Shown in pieces: positions 1-9,172 of a stretch of 64,000 nucleotides of DNA. The DNA is from a virus: positions 1 through 64,000 of the IMG/VR virus record IMGVR_UViG_3300044213_000051; one strand, given 5' to 3'. The position numbers were made by a program, and so were the translations under genes. Within the stretch, counting starts at the first letter, position 1. The number at the start of each line of letters is the position of its first letter. A model generated the notes under the pieces. That model was not told the DNA's origin. It saw nothing but the letters and a program-made list of their open reading frames with translations, and did no database searches.

Positions 1-1318
1 CTTCTGGGTGATACTTCAACAGTTCTTCACGACCAAGTTTCTTTTCGCAGTAATCATACCATTCTTGGCTAGTCCACATACCTTCAGAAACACCATTCCA
101 AAGTTTCTTCCACAATTCGTGTTCTTTATTGTTCTTACGATCTTCAACAAACTGGAATCTGCAGTCTTCATACTCTTTAGATCCAAGTTCAAGCATCTTT
201 TCGCGCAAGTAGCAAACAAGAGAGATACGCTCAGCGTCACCAACACATTCAATCTGTGTATTACCGTGAATAACTTCGTGATTGTTAATCAACAACAAGT
301 CACCTGGACGAACGTTGACAGCAACACGATACTCAGGTGCCACCAAATAGCAACCAGTATAGTTACCATTGTTAGACAATGTTAACAGATTAGACAAACC
401 ATTAGAAAAGTCACCAGCGTCACGGTGGCAAGCTGTACGGAAAGATTTGTTAACAGTAACAGTGGTAAATGGTGTTCCAGGAACAACAAATGCTGGGTCA
501 ATTTTACTTACAGCTTCCATCTGATTGTTATAACGCCAAGGAAGCAATTCCTTAAAACCCTTAGCCAGAGTTTGTAAGAAAGGATATGCCATAGCAAACT
601 TTTCAGGATTCTTGGCAGTAAAAGCAGTTGCTCTACCATAAGGAATGCGAGGGTAACGATCAAACCAACCAGCGATTCCAGAGAATACAGAGTTAGCGTA
701 TGTAGTTGCGCAAACTAAATTGTCATCAACGAACTTACCTGCTTCTTGCTGTTTATCAAGTGGAAGTTTGCGTGTTTCTTCAACCCAAGCATCAAAGTCG
801 AAATCGTTTTCTTTTGTTCTCTCAATAGACCAAACATTGTTACGATTAGAAACAACATCTTTTGCTACAGCATACTTCTTTTTAATTTCTTCAACAGGGT
901 CGTCTGCGATACCAGCCAAACCTGCACGTGGATTCTTGAAGTATTCAATAATCTCAGTTTGATAAGCAGTCACCCATTCACGATTACCCAGCTTTTCAGC
1001 ACGTGGACCAGCTGCAGCTCCACGATTTTGAGTTTCAGTTGCTGCGTCTCGTAAACCAGCATATGCTTGGTCTTGTTGTTCTTTGGTGAAGAAGTTCTTG
1101 CGGAACTTAAACACGATGCGACGTTCATCCATTCCATGAGAACAAGATGAACAATCTTTTGGAACATCACACGCAGCTTGAGTCGCCAGATCGCAATCTG
1201 GTGGCGCATAAACATCATAATCTTCTTCAATAAGCAAGTCATAGTCAGCTTCGGTTGGAAACTGTCCAATCATATGCTCCATATCAAGTTTTCTATCAGC
1301 AACTAAAACCTTTACCAT
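1..1318 (-). CDS. TET/JBP-family 2-oxoglutarate/Fe(II) dioxygenase, 3' end outside window
   Basis: An open frame of 439 codons starts at the ATG at 1318-1316 and continues off the left edge without a stop. The metal/2OG set is visible as H298-x-D300 (in CHRDAGD), H351 (VIHGN) and R364 (ERISL), the layout of the TET/JBP family that oxidises methyl groups of thymine or 5-methylcytosine in DNA. The N-terminal part has a Cys cluster (residues about 41-60, with CSSC) that may bind metal. It is the last gene of the thioredoxin-uvsX-gp41 unit, 9 bases after the helicase stop. A role in making hydroxymethylated or further modified phage DNA is an inference; substrate base and any downstream glycosyltransferase are not visible here. 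Confidence 0.75.
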   Translation of the reverse strand, partial: MVKVLVADRKLDMEHMIGQFPTEADYDLLIEEDYDVYAPPDCDLATQAACDVPKDCSSCSHGMDERRIVFKFRKNFFTKEQQDQAYAGLRDAATETQNRGAAAGPRAEKLGNREWVTAYQTEIIEYFKNPRAGLAGIADDPVEEIKKKYAVAKDVVSNRNNVWSIERTKENDFDFDAWVEETRKLPLDKQQEAGKFVDDNLVCATTYANSVFSGIAGWFDRYPRIPYGRATAFTAKNPEKFAMAYPFLQTLAKGFKELLPWRYNNQMEAVSKIDPAFVVPGTPFTTVTVNKSFRTACHRDAGDFSNGLSNLLTLSNNGNYTGCYLVAPEYRVAVNVRPGDLLLINNHEVIHGNTQIECVGDAERISLVCYLREKMLELGSKEYEDCRFQFVEDRKNNKEHELWKKLWNGVSEGMWTSQEWYDYCEKKLGREELLKYHPE

Positions 1319-1327
1319 TTCATTCTC

Positions 1328-2722
1328 CTAAAACTTAAATCCACTAAATTGATCTTCATTATGTATTCGTTTTCCAAAATCACTTTTGTCGAATAGTGGC
1401 TTATCGTCATTCTTACCTGCGTCAGATAAACCTGTTTGAGCAGAAACTTCAACATCATATAGTTTCATCTTAGCTCTATCAATACCAATAACGAATCGTT
1501 TAAAGTAGTTCGGGTCACTATAACGATTCTTCAACTGCTTAACAATAATCTGATTTAACTGCTCTAATTCTTCATTACTAACCAACGCAAACATAAAGTC
1601 GGCTGTTGCTGGAAGACCAAATGACTCAGAAGTATCTTCAAGTCCTGGATCTGAGTTTGTAAAACCAGATCGAGTAGTTTGAGTTGCTGATACAATAGGA
1701 ACATTATACTCAACAGCCAAACCACGTAGTTCTTCAGCGATAGCCTTAATATATGTATAAGAGTTTACAGAAGCTCCCATTTTCATACGTTGACTTGCGC
1801 AAATATTCAGATAATCAATGAAGATAATATCAGGAAGAAATTCACGCTTCATCTTCAACTCTTCAAGCAACGCACGGAAGTGACCCGCATGAGCAGAAGC
1901 AGTTGGATATTCTTTAACGATCAACTTACCTTGCGTTTTCTTTGAGATCTTTTCAAGACGAGAATCAAAAATATCTTTATCAATAACCTTTAACTCGTCC
2001 ATGGTAAGATTTAATAAGTTCGCATCAATACGCTCAGCGATTCTTTCTTCAGCCATTTCCATAGTCACATAGAGAACATTCTTACCCTGCATTAAAGTTG
2101 AAGCTGCCACGTGACACATAAACAAAGACTTACCAACACCAGTACCTGCCAAAGCAATGTTCAAAGTTTTCTTCGAGAGTCCACCTTTGGTAATTTTGTT
2201 GAACATTTCCAAGTCGAAAGCCAGCTTCTCTTCAATCCTGTGATAAAAATCGTAACGAGCATCAGCATCCTGAAGATAGTCATGACCAACGTGATTATCG
2301 AAACAAACGCCAAGTGCTTCAGAGAGAATAGATGGGATAGCATCTTTCTGGTAGTTTTTATCTCGTCCCTCAGCAATTTTAATTGATTTAAGAATCGCAT
2401 TATATACAGCCCTATCTTTACAGAAGTTTTCTGTTTCGCTTAGCAACCATTCTTGATTCTTTTCTGTGTGTGTAAGTTCTTTAACATACTGCTCATATTC
2501 GGGAACTTCTTTATCAGTTAGCCCTGTTAAATTACCAACCTCAATAGATAGAATATCTTGAGAAGCTGGCTTGTTGTATTTTTCAAAGAATCCAAGTAAC
2601 AAGGAAGCAATTGCTGCTTCCTTTCTGTCAGTAAAATATTCAGTCTTTAAATGTGGAACTACCTTACGACAATATTCCTCATTGTGAATCAGGTTCGATA
2701 GGATCGCCTGTTCTATTCTCAT
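1328..2722 (-). CDS. 41: Replicative DNA helicase, T4 gp41-like (DnaB family)
   Basis: Hexameric 5'-3' replicative helicase that unwinds the fork with the gp43 holoenzyme and primase. The protein has a DnaB-like N-terminal domain followed by a RecA-like motor with Walker A GTGVGKS and a Walker B region (IIFIDYLN). A longer frame begins at a GTG at 2731, but the ATG at 2722 has an AGGTGG Shine-Dalgarno 5 bases upstream and aligns better with T4 gp41, so 464 residues is preferred. The start lies inside the 3' end of the gp40-like gene. Gene order uvsX-40-41 is that of T4. Confidence 0.93.
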   Translation of the reverse strand: MRIEQAILSNLIHNEEYCRKVVPHLKTEYFTDRKEAAIASLLLGFFEKYNKPASQDILSIEVGNLTGLTDKEVPEYEQYVKELTHTEKNQEWLLSETENFCKDRAVYNAILKSIKIAEGRDKNYQKDAIPSILSEALGVCFDNHVGHDYLQDADARYDFYHRIEEKLAFDLEMFNKITKGGLSKKTLNIALAGTGVGKSLFMCHVAASTLMQGKNVLYVTMEMAEERIAERIDANLLNLTMDELKVIDKDIFDSRLEKISKKTQGKLIVKEYPTASAHAGHFRALLEELKMKREFLPDIIFIDYLNICASQRMKMGASVNSYTYIKAIAEELRGLAVEYNVPIVSATQTTRSGFTNSDPGLEDTSESFGLPATADFMFALVSNEELEQLNQIIVKQLKNRYSDPNYFKRFVIGIDRAKMKLYDVEVSAQTGLSDAGKNDDKPLFDKSDFGKRIHNEDQFSGFKF

Positions 2723-3008
2723 CAACACCACCTGTATAAGTTATTTCATTTTTAATCAATCCATAAGTGATAAACTCTACAAGCATATCACCTAGGTATT
2801 GCTCAAGTTCTTCTTTGATGTAGTCCACACCAGCGTCATCAATAATGTCGTATTCGAAGTGCAGTTTGAGACGATCGCCCTGCTCATCAAAATCAACCTT
2901 TCCATAATTAAAAATTATACCTGAATATGGACTTTCTGTCAACTTTATCGCTTGAACACCATTGCGTTTGTTTTCCAAAACTTTGTGGGGTCTTACAATA
3001 TTATTCAT
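2679..3008 (-). CDS. Small protein between uvsX and gp41; positional equivalent of T4 gp40
   Basis: A 109-residue acidic protein that overlaps the uvsX stop by 8 bases and the helicase start by about 44. In T4 this position holds gene 40, a head-vertex assembly chaperone of similar length (about 114 residues). The central part has SPYSGIIFNYG and the C-terminal half has GLIKNEITYTGG. Homology with gp40 is suggested by position, length and general look, not by a recognised motif, so function is tentative. Translation is probably coupled to UvsX. Confidence 0.7.
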   Translation of the reverse strand: MNNIVRPHKVLENKRNGVQAIKLTESPYSGIIFNYGKVDFDEQGDRLKLHFEYDIIDDAGVDYIKEELEQYLGDMLVEFITYGLIKNEITYTGGVDENRTGDPIEPDSQ

Positions 3009-4071
3009 CTACATCAATCTCTGCAAGTTCAGCATCAATTTCATCATCACTTAGAATAGAATCAGTTCCAACTGAATATTTGTTTTTAACAAAATTAAAG
3101 AAAGATGGTTGTTTAAGAACTGGCAACCAGAAATCTTTTGTATCAGTTTCTTTTAGGCGATACTTCTTCTCATCAATTTCACCTGATTCTTTATCTACCT
3201 TTTGATACCAACCATTGGAAGGTTTGATGACGTGTCCAGATTCGAGTGCGATATCGAGTAAACCAGACCAACGGCTAATACCACCATCAAAAGATACGCT
3301 AACAGGTATCTTAGATTTTTCTTTAACATAACGAGATTTTTCCACATTGATAATAAAGTTATAACCAACAACCTCACTACCCTCTTTTTCTTGTTGTCGT
3401 CCAAGAATGAAGATGTTGTCGGCAGAATAATATGAACCAGTGCCACCACCAACGATGGCTTTAGGGAACATACCAATTTCCATATATGTATGATTCACAA
3501 CAACCATAGGAATATCCTTGATTGTAAGATGTGGAGTTACCATACGGAACAATGACTTCAGCTGTTTAGCACGTGTCATATCAGCAGCAGATTTTTGCTC
3601 TAGAGCATCCTCAACTTCTTTCTTCGAAGCAAGGTTACCAATAGAATCAATGATAATCATAACGTGATCACCACGTTCGATTTGACTAAGTTGATTCATT
3701 GCATCAAACTTCAACTGCTCAACATCGGTAATTGGTGTGTGAATGACACGATCCGATGCGATTCCAAAAGAATCAAAGTAAGATTGTGGTGTACCAAACT
3801 CACTGTCATAGAATAAAATTACACCATCTTCATACTTGTCAAGATATGCCTTAGCCATAAGCAAACTGAAGGCAGTCTTAAAGTGTTTTGATGGACCAGC
3901 CCACATAGTCAGACCTGGAGTTAGACCGCCATCTAGGCGACCAGACAGAGCTACGTTAATTACTGGAATAGAGGTGGGGATCATGTCCTTCTTGGTGAAG
4001 AACTTTGATTGAGAAAGAATTGCTGTATCTTTGATAGTGGAATTCTTTTTTAGTTTTTCTAGTACGCTCAT
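3001..4071 (-). CDS. uvsX: UvsX RecA-like recombinase
   Basis: Forms filaments on single-stranded DNA and drives strand invasion for recombination-dependent replication and repair, loaded by UvsY. The Walker A motif at residues 59-66 is GPSKHFKT, the unusual form found in T4 UvsX, followed by Walker B-like MIIIDSIGNL and an acidic C-terminal tail as in the family. At 356 residues it is close to the usual length (about 390 in T4). It lies 2 bases after the thioredoxin gene and shares its promoter. Confidence 0.95.
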   Translation of the reverse strand: MSVLEKLKKNSTIKDTAILSQSKFFTKKDMIPTSIPVINVALSGRLDGGLTPGLTMWAGPSKHFKTAFSLLMAKAYLDKYEDGVILFYDSEFGTPQSYFDSFGIASDRVIHTPITDVEQLKFDAMNQLSQIERGDHVMIIIDSIGNLASKKEVEDALEQKSAADMTRAKQLKSLFRMVTPHLTIKDIPMVVVNHTYMEIGMFPKAIVGGGTGSYYSADNIFILGRQQEKEGSEVVGYNFIINVEKSRYVKEKSKIPVSVSFDGGISRWSGLLDIALESGHVIKPSNGWYQKVDKESGEIDEKKYRLKETDTKDFWLPVLKQPSFFNFVKNKYSVGTDSILSDDEIDAELAEIDVDE

Positions 4072-4073
4072 AA

Positions 4074-4334
4074 TTATTCACCTTTCACAAAAGAAATAAA
4101 CTCTGCTTCGGACATGTATCCAATTTTTCTTGAGATTTCTTTGTCGTCATCATCAACGATAACCAAAGTTGGAACACCTCGGACGCCCATTTGTTGGGTC
4201 ATGAAAAGGTTTTCATCAATGTTTACATCTTCGACTGGGATATCAATTTTATCTTTCGCATCTTCTACAACACGAGCAAGCATCTTGCAAGGTTGGCACC
4301 AGTCAGCATAAAATTTTAGAACTCGTTTAGCCAT
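4074..4334 (-). CDS. Thioredoxin
   Basis: An 86-residue thioredoxin-fold protein with the redox motif WCQPC near the N-terminus and the cis-proline segment GVPTLVIV, so both functional halves of the fold are present. It is shorter than bacterial TrxA (about 108 residues) and has Gln where TrxA has Gly (WCGPC), which suggests a different redox potential or partner. First gene behind the promoter at 4356-4384 and placed directly ahead of uvsX. Likely roles are reduction of ribonucleotide reductase or another phage enzyme; the sequence does not identify the client. Confidence 0.93.
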   Translation of the reverse strand: MAKRVLKFYADWCQPCKMLARVVEDAKDKIDIPVEDVNIDENLFMTQQMGVRGVPTLVIVDDDDKEISRKIGYMSEAEFISFVKGE

Positions 4335-4355
4335 TATTATCTCCTATATTGTATT

Positions 4356-4384
4356 AGTTTACTATGTATGTTAATATTTGTCAA
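4356..4384 (-). promoter_or_regulatory. sigma70-type promoter of the thioredoxin-uvsX-gp41 unit
   Basis: Minus-strand -35 TTGACA (4379-4384) and -10 TAAACT (4356-4361) are separated by exactly 17 bp. The first gene starts 22 bases downstream of the -10, with AGGAG before its ATG. Confidence 0.8.
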
Positions 4385-4390
4385 ATATAT

Positions 4391-4942
4391 TTACGGATTT
4401 TTCTTGTGGTGAGGAACGTCAAATACAAAGGTTATGCGCACGCAGTCGCCAATATTCTCTGTACCATGTGGTAATTTATTGTTGAACCAAAGTAGTGTTC
4501 CTGGCTCCACAATAACAGATTCATCACCTACCGTATACTTATAAGTGCCCTGTATTGACAAATGATAACGATCTTTTGTTTGGTAGTAAGACCCAACGTC
4601 AATGTGAGTTCCAACTTTACCACCTACAGGTAAAGATAAAAATCCACATCGACGGAATGAGTGAAAGTGTCTTGTTAGAAATCCAACAATTTCTGTGTGA
4701 TTGTAAAATGCTTTAGTTGGCATACACAATTCAGTGTCGCCAACATACTCCTCTGGTTTTGTTACGCCACCAATAACTAATTGAAGAACGCCAGCATCGA
4801 TAGAGGGAAACCCATGTTCATCGTGGACATTTTTAATTCCCTCGATGTTCTTTTGAGCACCCCAATCGTCTTTATGTTCTTTCAACTGTTTTAGGTAACG
4901 TGAAACATTGATTCCAGTTTTAATAATTCTAATGTTATCCAA
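4391..4942 (-). CDS. Aspartyl/asparaginyl beta-hydroxylase-like 2OG oxygenase
   Basis: Cupin-fold iron/2-oxoglutarate oxygenase of the Asp/Asn beta-hydroxylase family. Counting from the TTG at 4942, H113-x-D115 (in THID), H159 (LPHGT) and R169 (VRITF) form the metal and 2OG site, and the sequence between them (LSIQGTYKY...EPGTLLWF) is typical. The frame is open to a TTG at 4993, but the TTG at 4942 has GGAG 7 bases upstream and overlaps the polymerase stop by 8 bases, so the 183-residue form is preferred. Last gene of the polymerase unit. The target is unknown; Asn residues in the Cys-Asn repeat protein at 60833-61204 are one speculative option. Confidence 0.82.
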   Translation of the reverse strand: MDNIRIIKTGINVSRYLKQLKEHKDDWGAQKNIEGIKNVHDEHGFPSIDAGVLQLVIGGVTKPEEYVGDTELCMPTKAFYNHTEIVGFLTRHFHSFRRCGFLSLPVGGKVGTHIDVGSYYQTKDRYHLSIQGTYKYTVGDESVIVEPGTLLWFNNKLPHGTENIGDCVRITFVFDVPHHKKNP

Positions 4943-7424
4943 AGAAATTCTCCAAGGATGATTGTTCTTCTGTCTTCCAACCCAAAGGTTCAATTACAGT
5001 TTGCAGAGCATCAAGGAATGTCTTCTTAAACTGTAAATCATAATCAATAAAGTCGTGTAACCCAAATTCCTTCGGTAACTTTTGAGGAAACGCAACTACG
5101 TCCTCGTTAAATGGATTTGGTTTCTTGACATACACAAACTTAATCTTCTCACCCTCTTTGATAGGTTGGTATCGTTTTTCGAGTCCAAGACGTTTCAAGT
5201 GATGGTTGAATAACAAAGAACCTCGAACGTGAATAGGTGTTCCTTTCGCATAGATCGGAGAACCAGCATAAGTCTTCAGACCATTCACGCCACGTGGGAA
5301 AGCAATATCTTCAACGGACATCTGATTGAATTCTTTTTGAAACTCTAACACATATGTATGCAGAATCTTTTCATCACCTGCCAGAATAACATCCAGAGAA
5401 TCTTTCAACTTATCACGGATAACTGCAGGTGTTGAAGACTTAACCATCTCCAGACCCATCACCTTGAGTTTTGGTTTGGCATATTGAACACCCTCAGAGT
5501 TGTGTACGTTCAGAACATAACGCTTCTTCGCAGTCCAGATACCCTTGTCGGCAAGAACCTCACGCTTCATAATCATCTTCTGACTATAAGCATTCATATA
5601 TTCGGCAAGTTCTTGATAACCTTTATCAATGAATGGTTGGAATACATCCTCGCAAATCTTGTCCATAAATTTGATCTTCTGTTCGTCAGTCTTACCTGCG
5701 CAAACAGATTCAACTAACTTCTCGAGAGTCAAATAAATTGAGTCGGTGTCAATCGCGATAACAAAGTCAAGACCTTCTGTCTTCAGAGTTTTGTTTAGGA
5801 ATGCGTTTAGTTTATTCGCCATCCAACGAATCGACAACTGACCAGAAGTAGTAATTCCCTCAGCCATACGAATATCAAAGTAACGGAAATATTGGTTACC
5901 CATCGCACCATAAGCAGAGTTCAACGCAATCTTCATTGCCATCTGAAGGTTATTCAGACGAGAGATCTCTTTCAACAGATGCTTTTGCGACTTGTCGTTC
6001 TGATATTCCTGCTCAACTTTCAACATCTGCTTCTTAAACTTGCTTCGGTTGGCGTACATCTGTTCCATCAACTCAGGCATAAAACCTTTGACGTCTTTGC
6101 GATAACACCATCCATTGGCAGTAAGAGACAGATCCCTACGTTTACAATATGAAGTATCTACTTCTTGGTTGAGTAACTTGTCAACAGAAACAGACAACTT
6201 CTCACTGGTCAAAGTTTCAGGACTGATGTTATATTGCATAATCAAGTGCGGATATAGACTGTTCAAGTCGAAAGAAGCAACCCACTTATGCAATCCAATC
6301 AATGGATCTTTAACGAACGCACCTTCAAATGCCTCAGATTTAGATGAACCTTTGGTTGAAGGAATTGCGATCTTCTTTTTACGCAAATGATTATAGATGA
6401 TAGCATCCCACATACGAACTTGTGAGAACACATCCTCATAATTAATCTTTGCGTTATACGCCATCGTCAAACACAACTCAATCAAACGCATCTTGTCTTC
6501 GAGACGATCAACAAGTTCAGTATCTTGAATGTTATAGTCAACGAAATCTTGCCAATAGTTGGTATAGAATTCCTTGAAGGTATCTCCAGGGTTTTCTTTC
6601 TTCTTGTCACCAAGTTCTTGCTCGGCGATATAATCGAGACGATATGATTCCTGCTTCTGATAAGTAAACTTCTTATATAAGTCAAGGTAATCTAGCTGTG
6701 CGATACCACCAATATCGTATGTTATTTCTTCGTTACCCATGATGAAGATCTTACGTTCATTGGTAAATCCCCATGGTGAAATTTTAGAAGCCAGTGTTTC
6801 ACCAACCTCACGTTCAAGTCGTTTAATCAAATATGGAATGTCGAACAATCCAGTATTCCAACCTGTGATAACATCAGGATAGTTCTGTTGCCAGAATATC
6901 ATAAACTCTTTTAACAGATGCTGCTCGTCTCGACACAAAACATAGCGAACGTCCTTACGCTTATTCTCATATTCACGTGAACCGAACGTAATAATTTGTT
7001 TTGTTTGGGAATCTTTAATTGTGATAAGAAGAACTTCTTCGTTGGCAGTTTTCAAATCTGGGAAACCAGATTCAACTGCCGTCTCAATATCAAGTGAGAA
7101 TACACGGATCTTTTCCATATCGAAACGAATATCGCTTTCGAATGTGTCCGAGATATATTGAGAAACGTAATTAGTATTACCATACACGCTGAATCCCTGA
7201 ACGTCTTTATATCGTTCAACAAAGTCACGTGTTTCTTTTATACTTCCTGGCTTCACCTCGTCAACAACAGAACCATCAAGTGTGCGCCACTCGCTTTCTT
7301 CTTTGTTAGAAGTTACGTATAGAGTTGGAAAGAATTCTATTTTGCGTTGATAAGGTTTACCATTTTCAATTCCCCTAACAAGCATACGATTACCGTAGGG
7401 AAATACATTGGTGTAAAAATTCAT
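4935..7424 (-). CDS. 43: Family B DNA polymerase, T4 gp43-like
   Basis: Replicative polymerase with proofreading exonuclease, 829 residues (T4 gp43 is 898). The exonuclease I motif has D112 and E114 in SLDIETAVE, the same residue numbers as in T4. Polymerase motif A is DLNSLYPH (about residue 387), motif B is KIALNSAYGAMGN and motif C is DTDSIYL (about residue 558). The gene is uninterrupted, with no intron, intein or split. DexA lies 3 bases upstream and the Asp/Asn hydroxylase overlaps its stop. The C-terminal residues LENFFG are probably the clamp-binding peptide for gp45 (inference). Confidence 0.97.
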   Translation of the reverse strand: MNFYTNVFPYGNRMLVRGIENGKPYQRKIEFFPTLYVTSNKEESEWRTLDGSVVDEVKPGSIKETRDFVERYKDVQGFSVYGNTNYVSQYISDTFESDIRFDMEKIRVFSLDIETAVESGFPDLKTANEEVLLITIKDSQTKQIITFGSREYENKRKDVRYVLCRDEQHLLKEFMIFWQQNYPDVITGWNTGLFDIPYLIKRLEREVGETLASKISPWGFTNERKIFIMGNEEITYDIGGIAQLDYLDLYKKFTYQKQESYRLDYIAEQELGDKKKENPGDTFKEFYTNYWQDFVDYNIQDTELVDRLEDKMRLIELCLTMAYNAKINYEDVFSQVRMWDAIIYNHLRKKKIAIPSTKGSSKSEAFEGAFVKDPLIGLHKWVASFDLNSLYPHLIMQYNISPETLTSEKLSVSVDKLLNQEVDTSYCKRRDLSLTANGWCYRKDVKGFMPELMEQMYANRSKFKKQMLKVEQEYQNDKSQKHLLKEISRLNNLQMAMKIALNSAYGAMGNQYFRYFDIRMAEGITTSGQLSIRWMANKLNAFLNKTLKTEGLDFVIAIDTDSIYLTLEKLVESVCAGKTDEQKIKFMDKICEDVFQPFIDKGYQELAEYMNAYSQKMIMKREVLADKGIWTAKKRYVLNVHNSEGVQYAKPKLKVMGLEMVKSSTPAVIRDKLKDSLDVILAGDEKILHTYVLEFQKEFNQMSVEDIAFPRGVNGLKTYAGSPIYAKGTPIHVRGSLLFNHHLKRLGLEKRYQPIKEGEKIKFVYVKKPNPFNEDVVAFPQKLPKEFGLHDFIDYDLQFKKTFLDALQTVIEPLGWKTEEQSSLENFFG

Positions 7425-7427
7425 TAA

Positions 7428-7994
7428 TTATTTTCCATACATTAGCATCATTGCGTCAAGTGCGCAATCGTGAACAGGATGATGTTTAATTACAGCAGCA
7501 CGTTCAAATCCAGGATAATCAACATCGCAGTAACCATTCTTCGAACCAGTGAAACAATCGACAGCTGTTCTCACATCACGATATACATTATACCCTGTTA
7601 GGAGTTGCATGTCAACTTTTTTACACAGAGAATCTATTGCCATCTGATCAAGAGAGCCACGTGTCCACATCGTAAGGTTTCTTGCGTTTGGAATTCTGTT
7701 CATATAATCATGCAACATTTTGATTCCATCTTCTGCCAGAACATCACTGGTGCTCGGCTCAAGAGAAACACTCTTAACATATGGATGTTGATTCTGCCAC
7801 CACTCTAATGTACTAAGATCAAGAGTTCGCCCCAATCGTTTAGCTTGGTCTTTGGCGTCAAACTTAACGAACAATGCACCATCCAACAAATCTTGATAGG
7901 ATGGGTTCTTTTCTGGATCGAAATATACAAGTGCTGCTGATAGAATCACAGTAGTAGATTCTACCCCAAGAGTTTCAACGTCAAATACAAACAT
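7428..7994 (-). CDS. dexA: DexA-like 3'-5' exonuclease
   Basis: A 188-residue DEDD-family exonuclease. Exo I is FDVETLG at the N-terminus. The block TLEWWQNQ, the middle WTRGSLDQ and the C-terminal HDCALDAMMLMYG match T4 exonuclease A, which has the same order of motifs over 227 residues. In T4 DexA degrades DNA from 3' ends and helps break down host DNA. It lies directly ahead of gene 43 in the same unit. Confidence 0.9.
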   Translation of the reverse strand: MFVFDVETLGVESTTVILSAALVYFDPEKNPSYQDLLDGALFVKFDAKDQAKRLGRTLDLSTLEWWQNQHPYVKSVSLEPSTSDVLAEDGIKMLHDYMNRIPNARNLTMWTRGSLDQMAIDSLCKKVDMQLLTGYNVYRDVRTAVDCFTGSKNGYCDVDYPGFERAAVIKHHPVHDCALDAMMLMYGK

Positions 7995-8003
7995 AATAAT
8001 TCC

Positions 8004-8555
8004 TTATTCAGTGTGGCTGAACCAGCCAGTAACTACATACTTCTCTTTTGTTTGAGAAACTTGACCACGATGAGTAAACGTCCAGTCTGTTGGCCAGATT
8101 AAGGTCAACCCCTTTTTAGCTGGACAAATCCAATTCTGATGTTTGAATTCAGTACCACCATCATCAACATCGTTTAGATAAGTCATAAAGACTAAGTGCC
8201 TTGCTCCAACTCTACCATAACCAGAATGTCGTTCTGTGTGCCAAACTTTAAATCCGCCACCAACAGGATACCATTGAATGCCGATTGATTCAGTTATAGC
8301 CCATCTAGAATTTCCACCTGCTTCTGGATATTCTTCTAGATATTTTTTAACAACACCCATTAATTGAGAATAATAGTCAACCATGAGAGGAACACCCCTC
8401 TCAAGTGGAACATCAATCGATTCTTTTATTTTAGGATCGAATAATGACTTAACATTATCTTTACGTTCTGAATGATATTGAATTATCCTATCACAGATAT
8501 TAATATCGTTCAGAAAATAAGCACCAGCAAATTGTGGTGTTTGAATGTCACCCAT
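8004..8555 (-). CDS. Prolyl-4-hydroxylase-like 2OG-Fe(II) oxygenase
   Basis: A phage-type 2OG oxygenase of 183 residues. The core reads WHTER...LVFMTYLNDVDDGGTEF...WPTDWTFTHRGQ...KYVVTGWF: an H-x-E in place of the usual H-x-D, a second His (THRG) and the C-terminal K/T segment that binds 2OG. The frame can be read from 8675, but those 40 residues overlap the upstream gene; the ATG at 8555 overlaps that gene's stop by only 8 bases. Related proteins are common in T4-like cyanophages. Substrate unknown. Confidence 0.85.
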   Translation of the reverse strand: MGDIQTPQFAGAYFLNDINICDRIIQYHSERKDNVKSLFDPKIKESIDVPLERGVPLMVDYYSQLMGVVKKYLEEYPEAGGNSRWAITESIGIQWYPVGGGFKVWHTERHSGYGRVGARHLVFMTYLNDVDDGGTEFKHQNWICPAKKGLTLIWPTDWTFTHRGQVSQTKEKYVVTGWFSHTE

Positions 8556-8838
8556 TAGGTTGTTGCTCTTTCCAAGTTGTGAAAAATACTTCTTTCTTTT
8601 TATCAGAAGTCCAAGAAGAACAATAATCGTTGTCCTCATCACAAATCGCCAACGCTTCTTCTTCAGAAACGGCACGACGACTTACGATTGTCTCACCCAA
8701 ATGTTCTTGAGAGAATTCTTTGGCTTCGTTCATCGTTACAGTGTCCATCGCCCAATCGATATGTTCCTCAGGAACTTCAACCATGTAACGCATACGAAAC
8801 ATTGAGACACACTCAACCATTACCCACTTATTCGTCAT
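8548..8838 (-). CDS. Conserved phage hypothetical protein (96 aa)
   Basis: Small acidic protein with no recognised domain. Features are a hydrophobic N-terminal strand (RMRYMVEVPEEHIDWA), a helical acidic middle and a C-terminus rich in Glu, Lys and aromatic residues. It overlaps both neighbours by about 10 bases, so it belongs to the tightly packed early operon between ligase and dexA. Function unknown. Confidence 0.7.
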   Translation of the reverse strand: MTNKWVMVECVSMFRMRYMVEVPEEHIDWAMDTVTMNEAKEFSQEHLGETIVSRRAVSEEEALAICDEDNDYCSSWTSDKKKEVFFTTWKEQQPNG

Positions 8839-9172
8839 AATCTAACTCCATCCAATTTGTATCTTCAGGCATAACTTCAATAGTAACACCATTTTCTGCT
8901 GATCGCTCAATCAAACCTTCTAGAACAGTATGACCATAGAAATTAGTTCCATATAAATCTTTGTGGCAGTCATATGCAGAACCAGAGTAACCATCAAAAG
9001 AATATACATTTCCCTCAAGAGTTACCTTGGTGATACCACTATTTAATTTCCAAGAATCCCCATTGAGATAACCACCATACCAGCAAGCAAAAACTTTATA
9101 GACAGGTTTCTTTTGATCTGTATAACCAGTGATCTTAACAACTATCCACTTATCAGGAATATAATTAGACAT
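8828..9172 (-). CDS. Hypothetical protein (114 aa)
   Basis: Unrecognised protein rich in Tyr, Gly and Asp (WYGGYLNGDSW, YSFDGYSGSAYDC), with predicted beta character and an acidic C-terminus. It overlaps both neighbouring genes by 8-11 bases. The start KWIVVKITGY looks like a beta strand, and the whole resembles small phage proteins of unknown role in other T4-like aquatic phages (impression only). Confidence 0.65.
   Translation of the reverse strand: MSNYIPDKWIVVKITGYTDQKKPVYKVFACWYGGYLNGDSWKLNSGITKVTLEGNVYSFDGYSGSAYDCHKDLYGTNFYGHTVLEGLIERSAENGVTIEVMPEDTNWMELDYDE

Noticed and set aside
970-1269. A 99-codon minus-strand frame near the left edge
   Set aside because: It overlaps the JBP-like gene in another frame; the long frame from 1318 shows the catalytic motifs.
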